From Jiella mangrovi (GTDB lineage Bacteria; Pseudomonadota; Alphaproteobacteria; Rhizobiales; Rhizobiaceae): a stretch of 64,000 nt of DNA. A model generated the notes under the pieces. That model had not been told where the DNA came from and made no database searches. It saw only the letters and a list, made by a program, of their open reading frames with translations. This document shows, piece after piece, positions 52,180 to 62,687 of this stretch. Location: the NCBI RefSeq assembly GCF_017815135.1, contig NZ_JAGJCF010000002.1, positions 1-64,000 on the forward strand, read 5' to 3'. The translations under genes were made by a program, and so were the position numbers. Within the stretch, counting starts at the first letter, position 1. Every line of letters begins with the position of its first letter.

Positions 52180-53826
52180 ATGCCCGGCACGTCCCATGTC
52201 GACACCTTCGTTCTCGACAATCTGCCGCCGGCGCATCTCCTGCCGGACTTCGTCAATCTCGACCGGCTGGCCTATCCCGAGCATCTGAACGCCACGGTCG
52301 AGCTGGTCGACCGGCACGTCGCCGAGGGCCGCGGCGACAGGCCGGCCCTGCTCGCCCCCGGCGGCGTCCGATGGACCTATGCCGATCTCGCCCGGATGAT
52401 CGATCGGATGGCCAACGTCCTCACCGGGAAGCTCGGCCTCGTCTCGGGCAACCGGGTCCTGCTGCGCTCGGCCAACAACCCGACGAAGGTCGCGCTCTAC
52501 ATGGCGGTCATCAAGGCGGGCGGCATCGTCGTCGCCACCATGCCGCTGCTGAGATCGCGCGAACTGGTGCAGATCCTCGACAAGGCGAAGATCTCTCTGG
52601 CGCTCTGCGACGCGACGCTCGCCGCCGAGATGGAAAAGGCCGCGGCCGGCGCCGCCGAAAAGCCGCAGGTCGTGACCTGGGCGGGCACCGCCGGAGGCGA
52701 GCTCGGCGCCTTGCTGGACGGCGTGACCGATCGGTTCGCGGCCGTCCCGACACGGGCGGACGATCCCTGTCTCCTCGGCTTCACCTCCGGCACGACCGGC
52801 CTGCCCAAGGCGACGATCCACTATCACCGCGATCTTCTGATCATCTGCGACTGCTATGCCAGGGACGTGCTCAAGGCGGATGCCGACGACGTCTTCATCG
52901 GCTCGCCGCCGCTCGCCTTCACCTTCGGCCTTGGCGGGCTCGTTCTGTTCCCGTTCAGGGTCGGAGCCTCGGCCGTGCTCCTCGAAAAGGCCGGCCCGCC
53001 GGATCTCGCCAAGGCGATCGGCGATTATGGCGCGACGATCTCCTTCACGGCCCCGACGGCCTATCGCGCGATTCTGGCGAAGGCCGAGGACTACGACCTT
53101 TCGTCCCTGAAGAAGTGCGTCTCGGCTGGCGAGACCCTGCCCAAACCCACCTTCGACGCCTGGCTGGAGGCGACCGGCATTAAGCTGATGGACGGCATCG
53201 GCGCGACCGAGATGCTGCATATCTTCATCGCCGCCAGCGAAGACGAGATCCGCCCCGGCGCGACCGGCAGGCCCGTGCCCGGCTACGAGGCGAAGGTCAT
53301 TGATGGCGAAGGCCGGGAAGTGCCGCGCGGCACGCCCGGCAGGCTCGCCGTGCGCGGCCCGATCGGCTGCCGCTATCTCTCCGACGAGCGCCAGAGCGCC
53401 TATGTCGAGAAGGGCTGGAACGTCACCGGCGACACCTATGTCGAGGACGAGGACGGCTATTTCTGGTTTCAGGCCCGCAATGACGACATGATCGTCTCCT
53501 CCGGCTACAACATCGCCGGCCCGGAGGTGGAGGCGGCCCTGTTCGCCCATCCCGCCGTCCTGGAGACCGGCGTCGTCGGCGCGCCGGACGCCGAGCGCGG
53601 GCGGATCGTCAAGGCCTATGTCGTGCTTGCAGGCGGCTTCGAAGCGTCTGACGAGCTGGCCAAGGACCTGCAGGATCATGTGAAGCGTGAGCTTGCGCCC
53701 TATAAATATCCCCGTTCGATCGTCTTCGTGGACGCCCTTCCGAAAACCGAATCCGGGAAGCTGCAGCGCTTTGCCCTGCGCCAGCAGGCCGAGCTCGAAC
53801 ACGAAATCCAAGGAGAGACCGCGTGA
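52180..53826 (+). CDS. benzoate/2-aminobenzoate-CoA ligase-like enzyme
   Basis: 548 residues. AMP-binding motifs FTSGTTGLPKATIHYHRD, GATEML and the lysine in TESGKLQRF. The N-terminus (HLNATVELVDRHVAEGRGDRPAL) and the overall form are of the benzoate-CoA ligase branch, in which 2-aminobenzoate-CoA ligase AbmG of aerobic Azoarcus lies. AAGGAG before the ATG. With the monooxygenase-reductase at 13.5 kb and RidA next door it makes 2-aminobenzoate the likeliest acid, although other benzoates are possible. Confidence 0.85.
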   Translation: MPGTSHVDTFVLDNLPPAHLLPDFVNLDRLAYPEHLNATVELVDRHVAEGRGDRPALLAPGGVRWTYADLARMIDRMANVLTGKLGLVSGNRVLLRSANNPTKVALYMAVIKAGGIVVATMPLLRSRELVQILDKAKISLALCDATLAAEMEKAAAGAAEKPQVVTWAGTAGGELGALLDGVTDRFAAVPTRADDPCLLGFTSGTTGLPKATIHYHRDLLIICDCYARDVLKADADDVFIGSPPLAFTFGLGGLVLFPFRVGASAVLLEKAGPPDLAKAIGDYGATISFTAPTAYRAILAKAEDYDLSSLKKCVSAGETLPKPTFDAWLEATGIKLMDGIGATEMLHIFIAASEDEIRPGATGRPVPGYEAKVIDGEGREVPRGTPGRLAVRGPIGCRYLSDERQSAYVEKGWNVTGDTYVEDEDGYFWFQARNDDMIVSSGYNIAGPEVEAALFAHPAVLETGVVGAPDAERGRIVKAYVVLAGGFEASDELAKDLQDHVKRELAPYKYPRSIVFVDALPKTESGKLQRFALRQQAELEHEIQGETA

Positions 53827-54281
53827 CTGTGACCAAGCCTGCCGACGCAATGGATGGCACCCCCGGAGACACCAAAGCCGTTGAGGGAGGACTGACCGTC
53901 CTGCAGCCGTCCGGGTGGAAGCGGCCGCGTGGCTATGCCAACGGCATGATGGGTCGTGGCCGCCTTGTTCTGACCGGCGGACTGATCGGCTGGGACGAGA
54001 CCGAGACTTTCGCCGAGGGCTTCATCCCGCAGGTCGAGCAGACCCTGAAGAACGTCCTCGCCGTCGTCGCCGAGGCTGGCGGTCGCCCCGAACACATCGC
54101 CCGGCTGACCTGGTACGTCAAAAGCATCCCGACCTACCGGGCCTCGCTCTCCGAACTCGGCACCGTCTACTCCCGCACCTTCGGGCGCCACTATCCGGCG
54201 ATGGCCCTCGTCCAGGTATCCGACCTCGTCGAACCCGAGGCGCTGGTCGAGATCGAGGCGACGGCAATCCTTCCGGATTGA
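53823..54281 (+). CDS. RidA family protein (enamine/imine deaminase type)
   Basis: 152 residues. Conserved core from about residue 27; the strand LVLTGGLIGWDETET replaces the usual GQ segment, and ALVQVSDLVEPEALVEIEATA is the typical end. RidA-type proteins hydrolyse enamine/imine intermediates, releasing ammonia. In a 2-aminobenzoyl-CoA route such a step removes the ring amino group after reduction. The GTG start overlaps the ligase stop (GTGA), showing tight coupling. Confidence 0.85.
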   Translation: MTVTKPADAMDGTPGDTKAVEGGLTVLQPSGWKRPRGYANGMMGRGRLVLTGGLIGWDETETFAEGFIPQVEQTLKNVLAVVAEAGGRPEHIARLTWYVKSIPTYRASLSELGTVYSRTFGRHYPAMALVQVSDLVEPEALVEIEATAILPD

Positions 54282-54739
54282 GCGCTTCGGCTGAAGGCAA
54301 ACTTCCCCGGCGAAGACTGACAGGGCGACGTCGCCCCTGCCGCTTGGCGAATACGAGCTGGCTCTCGGTCGCGCCGACCTGCGTTCGTCCTGACCATTCG
54401 ACCATCAGTGAAAAGCAGTCACCGCACCGGATGTGCGGCGGCCGCTCGGAAACGACCAACAGGCGGGTTGCTGCGTGCAATTCGCCGGTCCTGCCCGCGC
54501 GTCTCGGGCACCCATACCCGCTCCGCCAATTCGGCACGCAGACTGCACAAAGTTCATGCAGATCAACGCGATGAAAATCCAGCAGCCGTCTTGATCTTTG
54601 CCTAAGTCGATGGTCTTCTCATTTGATCAAACGATCAGAAGCCGGCGTCAGCGCAGACAAGCGCGGCGGAGGCAGGCCCGATCGAAGGCATCCAAACAGA
54701 GCTGGCAAATTCGCGTCGGCGACATGGAGTGGGACAGGA
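54282..54739. other. gene-free region before the second peptide transporter
   Basis: 458 bp. No credible ORF, no TTTAAGCTTAAA site. The only pattern seen is a 10-bp palindrome TTTGATCAAA at 54622-54631, 109 bp before the binding-protein start, a possible operator. No clear terminator for the RidA operon was found. Confidence 0.5.
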
Positions 54740-56329
54740 ATGAAACTCAGGCACACCTCCGTTTTGATGGCCCCTGCCCTTGCCGCGCTCTTGGCCATGA
54801 CGCCAGCTGCGCAGGCGGCGGAGTTCAAGTTCGCCGGCCCGCTCGACGCCTATACGCTGGACCCGCACGCAATCTCCAACACCCTGGTCTTTGCCGTTCT
54901 GCGCAATGTCTACGAGCCGCTCGTGACCCGGGGAAAGGACCTGTCCATTCAGCCGGTGCTGGCGACGGAGTGGAAGCAGGTCGACGACACGACCTGGGAA
55001 TTCAAGCTGCGAAAGGGCGTCAAGTACTCGAACGGCAACGCCTTCAACGCCGACGACGTGGTTTTCTCCTTCGAGCGGGCGAAGAAGGGCGGGATGAAGT
55101 CGCACCTGTCCGAAGTCACAGCGATCGAGAAGGTCGACGACTACACCGTCCGTCTCAAGACCAAGTCCATCGATCCGATCCTGCCGAAGCAGATCGTCAA
55201 CTGGTTCATGATGGATAGCGACTGGGCCAAGGAAAATGGCGCGGTCGAGCCGGGCCAGGCCGACAATTCGACGGAAAGCTATGCCAATCGCAACGCCGTC
55301 GGCACGGGCCCCTATGTCATCTCCGCGCGCGATCCCGGCGTGAAGACGGTCTTCACCGCCAACAAGGATTGGTGGGGCAAGATGGACGGAAACGTCGACA
55401 AGGCGACGTTCTACGTCATCGCCAACCCCTCGACCCGGGTCTCGGCGCTGCTGACGGGCGAGGTCGACATGATCGACGGTGTCCCTCCGCAGGACGCCAG
55501 CCGGATCGAAAAGGCCGACGGCCTGCGCATCGAGGCGACATCCGACCTTCGCACGGTCTATCTTCAGCCCGATGTCGCCCGTGACACGCTGATCCATGGC
55601 GGCGGCGTCGAGGGCAATCCGTTCAAGAACCCCAAGGTTCGCGAGGCGATGAAACTCGCGATCGATACCAAGGCGATCCAGAAGAGGGTCATGCGCGGCT
55701 ATTCGACCCCCGTGGGGCTGCCGATCGCCAACGAGGTCGAGGGCTCGACGCCCGAACTCAACGCCCCCAACAAGCCCGATCTCGCCAAGGCCAAAGAGCT
55801 CATGAAAGAAGCCGGCTACGACAGCGGCTTCGACGTGACGCTCGACTGCACCAACGACCGTTTCATGAACGACGAGGCCACGTGCCTGGCGGTCGGCTCG
55901 TTCCTCTCGCAGATCGGCATCCGCGTCACGCCCCGGGCGCAGGCGACGGCCCGCTGGGCTCAGCAGATCAACCCTCCGGGCTACGACACGTCCTTCGCGA
56001 TGCTGAGCTATTCGCCCTACACCTACGACGCGCATCAGTTCCTGGCGACCATCGCCACCACCCGCGATCCCAAAAGCGGACGGGGCGCCTTCAATATCGG
56101 CGGCTACTCGGATCCGGAACTGGATCGGCTGACGACAGAGATCGGCGCCGAAAGAGATCAGCAGAAGCGCTCCAAGCTTCTGGAAGAGGCTTTGACCATC
56201 CTGAAGAAGAGCAACACCTCCATCCCGATCCACCAGCTGCAGATCCTGTGGGGCGTGCGTGACGGCGTCGATGTGGTGCAGCAGGCCGATCTCTCCTACC
56301 CGCTGGCCTGGTTCACGGTCTCGAAATGA
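54740..56329 (+). CDS. dipeptide/oligopeptide-type ABC substrate-binding protein (second system)
   Basis: 529 residues. Sec signal about 1-26 (LMAPALAALLAMTPAAQAA). Family stretches YTLDPHAISNTLVFAVLRNVYEPL and GTGPYVISARDPG. Start at 54740 with AGGA; the frame to 54623 has no signal. First gene of a coupled eight-gene operon (54740-63878). Exported by Sec, whereas the first peptide-type receptor of the window uses Tat. Confidence 0.9.
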   Translation: MKLRHTSVLMAPALAALLAMTPAAQAAEFKFAGPLDAYTLDPHAISNTLVFAVLRNVYEPLVTRGKDLSIQPVLATEWKQVDDTTWEFKLRKGVKYSNGNAFNADDVVFSFERAKKGGMKSHLSEVTAIEKVDDYTVRLKTKSIDPILPKQIVNWFMMDSDWAKENGAVEPGQADNSTESYANRNAVGTGPYVISARDPGVKTVFTANKDWWGKMDGNVDKATFYVIANPSTRVSALLTGEVDMIDGVPPQDASRIEKADGLRIEATSDLRTVYLQPDVARDTLIHGGGVEGNPFKNPKVREAMKLAIDTKAIQKRVMRGYSTPVGLPIANEVEGSTPELNAPNKPDLAKAKELMKEAGYDSGFDVTLDCTNDRFMNDEATCLAVGSFLSQIGIRVTPRAQATARWAQQINPPGYDTSFAMLSYSPYTYDAHQFLATIATTRDPKSGRGAFNIGGYSDPELDRLTTEIGAERDQQKRSKLLEEALTILKKSNTSIPIHQLQILWGVRDGVDVVQQADLSYPLAWFTVSK

Positions 56330-57477
56330 GCTTCGACGCCGATTTCACCCGGCATCTCGGTGAACTGATCGCCTTTCCGACGGTCAGCGACGTTTCGAAC
56401 CTCGAGCTCGTCGCTCACATCGAGGCGCTCGCTGGCACGCACGGCGCGTCCTGCCGCCGCTTTCTCGATCCGGATGGTGCGAAGGCGAACCTTCTCGTCA
56501 CCATCGGACCCGAGGCGCCGGGTGGCCTGGTCCTCAGCGGCCATACCGACGTGGTGCCGGTCACCGGCCAGAGCTGGACCGGTGACCCGTGGACGCTCCG
56601 CAGCATCGACGATCGCCTCGTCGGGCGCGGCGCGACGGACATGAAGGGCTTTCTCGCCTGCTGTCTGGCGGCCCTCCCCCACTTTGCCAGAATGAACCTG
56701 ACACGGCCGATCCACCTTGCCTTCTCCTATGACGAGGAAGTCGGCTGCACGGGTGTCGGCCCGATGGCCGAGTGGCTCGGCGCAAACGCCACGCCGTCCC
56801 TCGCCGTCATCGGCGAAGCGACGCAGATGGATCTCGTCACCGCCCACAAGGGCGGCACTATCGGCTGGACCTATGTCACCGGCAAGCCGGCGCATTCCTC
56901 CCAACCCGATAGCGGCGTCAACGCGGTCATGATCGCGGCCGAGATCGTCCATGAGATCAATCAGATCTCCCGGGAGATGCGATCGGGGCCGACGGTCGAA
57001 GGCATCGACCCGCCCTTCTCCACCATCCAGGTCAATCAGATCGAAGGCGGCAGCCACGGCAACATCCTTGCCGAGCACTGCAAGTTCTTCTGGGAAATGC
57101 GGCTTGTTCCCGGCGACAGCGCCGAGCGCGTCCTCGGCCGCATGAAGGCCAGGGCCGATGCGCTCGAACCTGAAATGAAGGCGGTATCGCCCGGCGCCGG
57201 GATACGGACGGACATCCTCGCCCGCATTCCGCCGCTCGCTCCCACCGGCGACGCGGCGCTCGAGGCGAAACTGCTTTCCCTTCTCGGTCGCAAGGCAGCG
57301 CGCGCCGTGCCCTACGGGACGGAAGCCGGGATCTTCGCCGCTGCGGGAATGCCCGCGGTCGTCATCGGGCCGGGCTCGATCGCCGACGCCCATCAGCCCG
57401 ACGAGAGCATCGCCATCGAGCAGATGGCGGCCTGTACCGACTTCCTCCTGCGCCTCGCCGCCCAAGAGGCCGCATGA
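56326..57477 (+). CDS. M20 peptidase, acetylornithine-deacetylase-like (ArgE type)
   Basis: 383 residues. Metal and catalytic residues in LSGHTDVVPV, GRGATDMKGF, SYDEEVGC, IGEATQM and, late, IGPGSIADAHQPDE: the complete two-metal site. Removes an acyl group from an N-acyl amino acid in the cytoplasm. Not the arginine-biosynthesis gene by context: it sits between receptor and permease of an ABC operon, overlapping both by 4 bp. It probably processes the imported conjugate. Confidence 0.88.
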   Translation: MSFDADFTRHLGELIAFPTVSDVSNLELVAHIEALAGTHGASCRRFLDPDGAKANLLVTIGPEAPGGLVLSGHTDVVPVTGQSWTGDPWTLRSIDDRLVGRGATDMKGFLACCLAALPHFARMNLTRPIHLAFSYDEEVGCTGVGPMAEWLGANATPSLAVIGEATQMDLVTAHKGGTIGWTYVTGKPAHSSQPDSGVNAVMIAAEIVHEINQISREMRSGPTVEGIDPPFSTIQVNQIEGGSHGNILAEHCKFFWEMRLVPGDSAERVLGRMKARADALEPEMKAVSPGAGIRTDILARIPPLAPTGDAALEAKLLSLLGRKAARAVPYGTEAGIFAAAGMPAVVIGPGSIADAHQPDESIAIEQMAACTDFLLRLAAQEAA

Positions 57478-58445
57478 TTATCTATACCGTCGGGCGCATT
57501 TTGCAGACCCTGCTGGTGCTGCTCGTCATCAGCTTCATCGCCTTTCTTCTCGTTGCGACGCTCGGCGACCCGCTCGGCATCTTGTTGCCGCCAGAGGCGA
57601 GCCTTGCCGAGCGCCAGGAGCTGATCCTCCGCCTCGGGCTGGACCAGCCCATGCTGGGGCGCTTCCTGCATTTTCTGTGGGGCATGCTGCACGGCGACTT
57701 CGGCCTTTCCTACCGCACCCAGCAAGGCGTCGGCGCGATGATCGCCGCGCGACTTCCCGCCACCATCGAACTCGCCTTCGTCAGCCTCCTGGTGACGCTG
57801 TTCGTCGGCGTTCCGCTCGGGATCGTCTGCGGCGTCAAGCCGAACAGCGTCGTTTCCAGAGGCGTCATGCTCGTCTCGATCGCCGGCATCACCTTGCCGA
57901 ACTTCGTCGTCGGCGTCCTTCTGATCGCGATCTTCTCGGTGCAACTCGGCTGGTTTCCCTCCTTCGGGCGCGGCCACACCGTCGATCTCGGCGGCTGGAC
58001 CACCGGCCTTCTGACCGTGTCGGGCTGGCAGGCGATCATCCTGCCCGCCATCACCCTTGCGGCCTTCCAGGTGACCTTCGTCATCCGAATGCTGCGCACC
58101 CAGCTTCTCGAGGTGGGGCAGAGCGAACACATCCGCTTTGCCCGGGCCCGGGGCCTGAGCGAGCGGACAGTCTGGTTCTCCTACGCGATGCGCAACGCCC
58201 TCCTTCCCACGATTACCATGCTCGCCCTGCAGCTCGGCAACGTCATCGCCTTCTCGGTCGTCACCGAAGGCGTCTTTGCCTGGCCCGGACTGGGATCGCT
58301 GTTCCTGCAGTCGGTGCAGTCCGCCGACATTCCCGTCATTGCCATCTATCTGATCTTCGTCGGGGCGGTGTTCATGATCATCAATCTCTTCGTCGAGTTG
58401 AGCTACCCGCTTCTCGACCCGCGTCTGCGCAAGGGGCGGGCATGA
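57474..58445 (+). CDS. ABC transporter permease (DppB type, second system)
   Basis: 323 residues; about six hydrophobic helices and the typical coupling region VGQSEHIRFARARGLSERTVWFS shortly before the C-terminal helices. The ATG overlaps the M20 peptidase stop by 4 bp. Confidence 0.9.
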   Translation: MIIYTVGRILQTLLVLLVISFIAFLLVATLGDPLGILLPPEASLAERQELILRLGLDQPMLGRFLHFLWGMLHGDFGLSYRTQQGVGAMIAARLPATIELAFVSLLVTLFVGVPLGIVCGVKPNSVVSRGVMLVSIAGITLPNFVVGVLLIAIFSVQLGWFPSFGRGHTVDLGGWTTGLLTVSGWQAIILPAITLAAFQVTFVIRMLRTQLLEVGQSEHIRFARARGLSERTVWFSYAMRNALLPTITMLALQLGNVIAFSVVTEGVFAWPGLGSLFLQSVQSADIPVIAIYLIFVGAVFMIINLFVELSYPLLDPRLRKGRA

Positions 58446-59331
58446 GAAGTCTCATCGAGGCCCTGCGCGGGCGACCGGGGCCGATCTGCGCGGCCGTGCT
58501 CATCCTCCTCTTCATCGCCTACGCCTTCGTCGTGCCGCTGTTTTCGGCCGATCCCTTCTCGATGGCCGGCATGTCCATCCTCGACGCCTTCAGCCCGCCC
58601 GTCTGGATGGATGGCGGCACCGCCGCCATGCCGCTGGGTGCCGACGACCAGGGTCGCAACCTCTTGACCGCGATGGCCTACGGCCTGCGCACGTCGATCA
58701 TGGTGGGCGGCATCTCGGTGGTCATCGGGCTCGTGCTCGGCGGCGCCCTCGGCCTTCTTTCCGGCTTCGTCGGCGGGCGCATCGACGCCGCGATCATGCG
58801 CCTTGCCGATGTCCAGCTCGCCTACCCCGCCCTGCTTCTTGCCATGGTCATCGACGGCATCGCCACGGCCGCTCTCGGCCGGGGTCGATCGAACGAAATG
58901 TCCATTGCCATCGTCACGGTCTCGATCGGTATCGCCTTCTGGGTCCAGTACGCCCGGACCATCCGCTCCAGTGTGATGATCGAACGGGAGCAGGAATATG
59001 TGGCCGCCGCCCGTGTCACCGGCCGAACCAACACCGCGATCCTCATCCGCCACATCCTGCCCAACGTGATGGCGCCGGTTCTGGTGATCGCGACCATCAA
59101 TCTGGGCATCGCGATCATCACCGAGGCGACGCTGAGCTTTCTCGGCATCGGCATTCCCGCCACCTATCCCTCGCTCGGCTCGCTGATCCGCAACGGCAAT
59201 GCCTTCCTGCAATCGGGCGAATGGTGGATCTCGGTCTGGCCGTGCCTCCTTCTGGTGGTTCTGGTGATCGCCGTGAACGTGCTGGGCGACCATCTGCGCG
59301 ATCATTTCAATCCGAAGATCAGGGGGCGCTC

Positions 59332-59335
<4 letters not shown>
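58442..59335 (+). CDS. ABC transporter permease (DppC type, second system)
   Basis: 297 residues; LGADDQGRNLLTAMAYGLRTS is the OppC-type signature and EREQEYVAAARVTGRTNTA the coupling helix region. Starts at 58442 by ATGA overlap with the first permease; the longer frame from 57677 is shadow. Confidence 0.9.
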
Positions 59336-60311
<976 letters not shown>

Positions 60312-60315
<4 letters not shown>

Positions 60316-61274
60316 GCGGCCACGAAGTTCTGACGCTGAGCTCGGTATCGAAGGCCTATGGCGGCCGCGCCTCGCTGATCGAGAAGCTGTTCGGACGCCA
60401 GCCGAAGAGCCTCCAGGCCGTACGCGAGGTAAGCTTTACCATTCGCAAGGGCGAGGTGATGGGGCTCGTCGGCGAGTCAGGCTGCGGCAAGTCCACCATT
60501 GCCCGCATCGCTGCCGGCCTGATGGCGCCCACCGGCGGCGAGATCGGTCGGGCGGAAAAGACCCGCCAGCAGATGATCTTCCAGGATCCGTTCTCCTCGC
60601 TCAATCCGCGCTGGCGCGTCCACGACATCGTCGCCGAGCCGATCCGCACCCATAGGCTGCGGCCGAAGAATGCCGTGAGCGCAAGGGTCGGCGAACTTCT
60701 GACCCAGGTCGGGCTGTCGGAAGCCGACGGGGCGAAATTCCCGCAGGCCTTCTCCGGCGGGCAGCGCCAGCGCATCTCGATAGCCCGGGCGCTGGCGGGC
60801 GAGCCGGACTTCCTCATCCTCGACGAACCGACGAGCGCGCTCGACGTGTCCGTCCAGGCGCAGATCCTCGATCTGTTGCGGGATCTGCAGGCGCGGCTCC
60901 ATCTGACGAGCCTGTTCATCACCCACAATCTGCCGGTCGTACGCCTGATGGCCGACCGCATCGGCGTCGTCTATCTCGGCGAGCTCGTCGAGCTCGCGCC
61001 GACGGATGCGATCTTCCGGCGCCCACGCCACCCCTATACCCGCCTTCTCATCGATGCGGCGCCCGATCTCGACGCAAAGGACCGCAGTCTGCATCCGATC
61101 CCAGGCGAGTTGCCCGATCCCTCCGATCCGCCATCGGGCTGCGTCTTTCGCACGAGATGCCCGTTTGCCACCGAAAAATGCGCAGCGGAGCGCCCGCTGC
61201 TGCGCCAGATCGGCGCCGGCGAGGTCCGTTGCCACTACGACCTCGATCTCACCGGCCGGGAGCTGGCAGCATGA
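60312..61274 (+). CDS. ABC transporter ATP-binding protein (DppF/OppF type)
   Basis: 320 residues. Walker A GESGCGKST, Q-loop FQDPFSSLNP, signature FSGGQRQR, Walker B LILDEPTSALD, H-loop THN. C-terminal cysteine motif CVFRTRCPFATEKC. Overlaps its neighbours by 4 bp on both sides. Confidence 0.92.
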
Positions 61275-62686
61275 GCCGTGAAACCGCCATCGCCCGCGCC
61301 CAGGAAGGCATATCCGACGGCAGCTTCCGCGCGGCACTCGCCCGCCGTGTCGCGATCCCGAGCGCCAGCCGCGTCGCGGAGCTCGCGCCCGAGCTCTCGC
61401 GCTATCTCGACGAGGAGATGATCCCGCTATTCCAGCGGCTCGGCTTCACGACGCGTCTCCTCGAACATCCCCTCGCGCCGGGTCCATGCCTTCTCGCCGA
61501 GCGGATCGAAAGCCCGGATCTTGCGACGGTGCTGCAATATGGCCATGGCGACGTGGTCGCCGGGCTGGACGGCTGGGACGACGGGCTCGACCCCTTCACC
61601 CTCACCGAACGCGACGGCCGCTGGTACGGTCGCGGCACCGCCGACAACAAGGGCCAGCACAGCGTCAATCTCGCAGCCCTCGAGGCGGTCATTGCGACCC
61701 GCGGCCGGCTCGGCTTCAATCTGAAATACCTGATCGAGATGGGCGAGGAATCAGGTTCGCTCGGCCTCAGGGAAATCTGCGCCGAACACGCCGATGCCCT
61801 CAAGGCGGACGTCTTCATCGCCTCCGACGGACCACGTCTTGCTCTTGACCGTCCGACGCTGTTCTTGGGCGCGCGTGGCGGGGTCTCGTTCTACATCGAG
61901 ATCATCGCCCGCGACCAGTTTCAGCATTCCGGCAACTGGGGCGGTCTGCTCAGCAATCCCGGCGTCGAACTGGCCCATGCCATCACCGCGCTGATCGGGC
62001 GGAGCGGCGAGATCCGCGTCGCCGAACTGATGCCGGAAGAGATCCCGGCGAATGTCCGCGCGGCGCTGTCGAAACTGAAGGTGACGCCGCTCGCAGGCGA
62101 TCCGCAGATCGAGCCGTGGTGGGGAGAACCGGGCCTCACGAGCGAGGAGAAGGTCTTCGCCTGGTCGAGCTTCGAGGTCATGGAGATGGAGTGCGGCAGT
62201 CTCGCCCAGCCGCTCTACGCCATTCCCCCGCGCGCCCGCGCAAGGCTGCAGCTCCGCTTCCCCGTGGGGGTCGACGTCGACGCGGTCGTTCCCGCGGTGC
62301 GCCGGGCCCTCGACGACGCCGGCTTCGGGAAGGTGGTCGTCCATGAGCCCCATGACGCGATCTTCCTTGCCACCCGCCTCGATCCGGACCACCCCTGGGT
62401 CCACCGGATCGCCCGCTCGCTCGAACTGACGACGGGCGCGGCTCCGGCGATCCTGCCCAATCTCGGCGGCTCGCTCCCGAACGATATCTTCGCGCGCGAC
62501 CTGAAGCTGCCGACGATCTGGATCCCGCATTCCTATCCCGGCTGCCTGCAGCACGCGCCGAACGAGCATCTCCCGATCGCACTTGCCCATGAGGCTCTCG
62601 GCCTGATGGCAGGGCTCTATTTCGATCTCGGGTCGAACGGACCCGCCCCCTTGAACCACTCCACCCCTTCGAACCGGAACGCATGA
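61271..62686 (+). CDS. M20 family dipeptidase
   Basis: 471 residues, carnosinase/PepV-like size. Two-metal site in QYGHGDVVAG, YGRGTADNKGQ, EMGEESGS, SDGPR and, late, PHSYPGCLQHAPNEH. Splits a dipeptide or amino-acid conjugate in the cytoplasm. Starts at 61271 by ATGA overlap with the ATPase. The second M20 hydrolase of the operon, of another subfamily than the ArgE-like one. Confidence 0.9.
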   Translation: MSRETAIARAQEGISDGSFRAALARRVAIPSASRVAELAPELSRYLDEEMIPLFQRLGFTTRLLEHPLAPGPCLLAERIESPDLATVLQYGHGDVVAGLDGWDDGLDPFTLTERDGRWYGRGTADNKGQHSVNLAALEAVIATRGRLGFNLKYLIEMGEESGSLGLREICAEHADALKADVFIASDGPRLALDRPTLFLGARGGVSFYIEIIARDQFQHSGNWGGLLSNPGVELAHAITALIGRSGEIRVAELMPEEIPANVRAALSKLKVTPLAGDPQIEPWWGEPGLTSEEKVFAWSSFEVMEMECGSLAQPLYAIPPRARARLQLRFPVGVDVDAVVPAVRRALDDAGFGKVVVHEPHDAIFLATRLDPDHPWVHRIARSLELTTGAAPAILPNLGGSLPNDIFARDLKLPTIWIPHSYPGCLQHAPNEHLPIALAHEALGLMAGLYFDLGSNGPAPLNHSTPSNRNA

Positions 62687-62687
62687 C

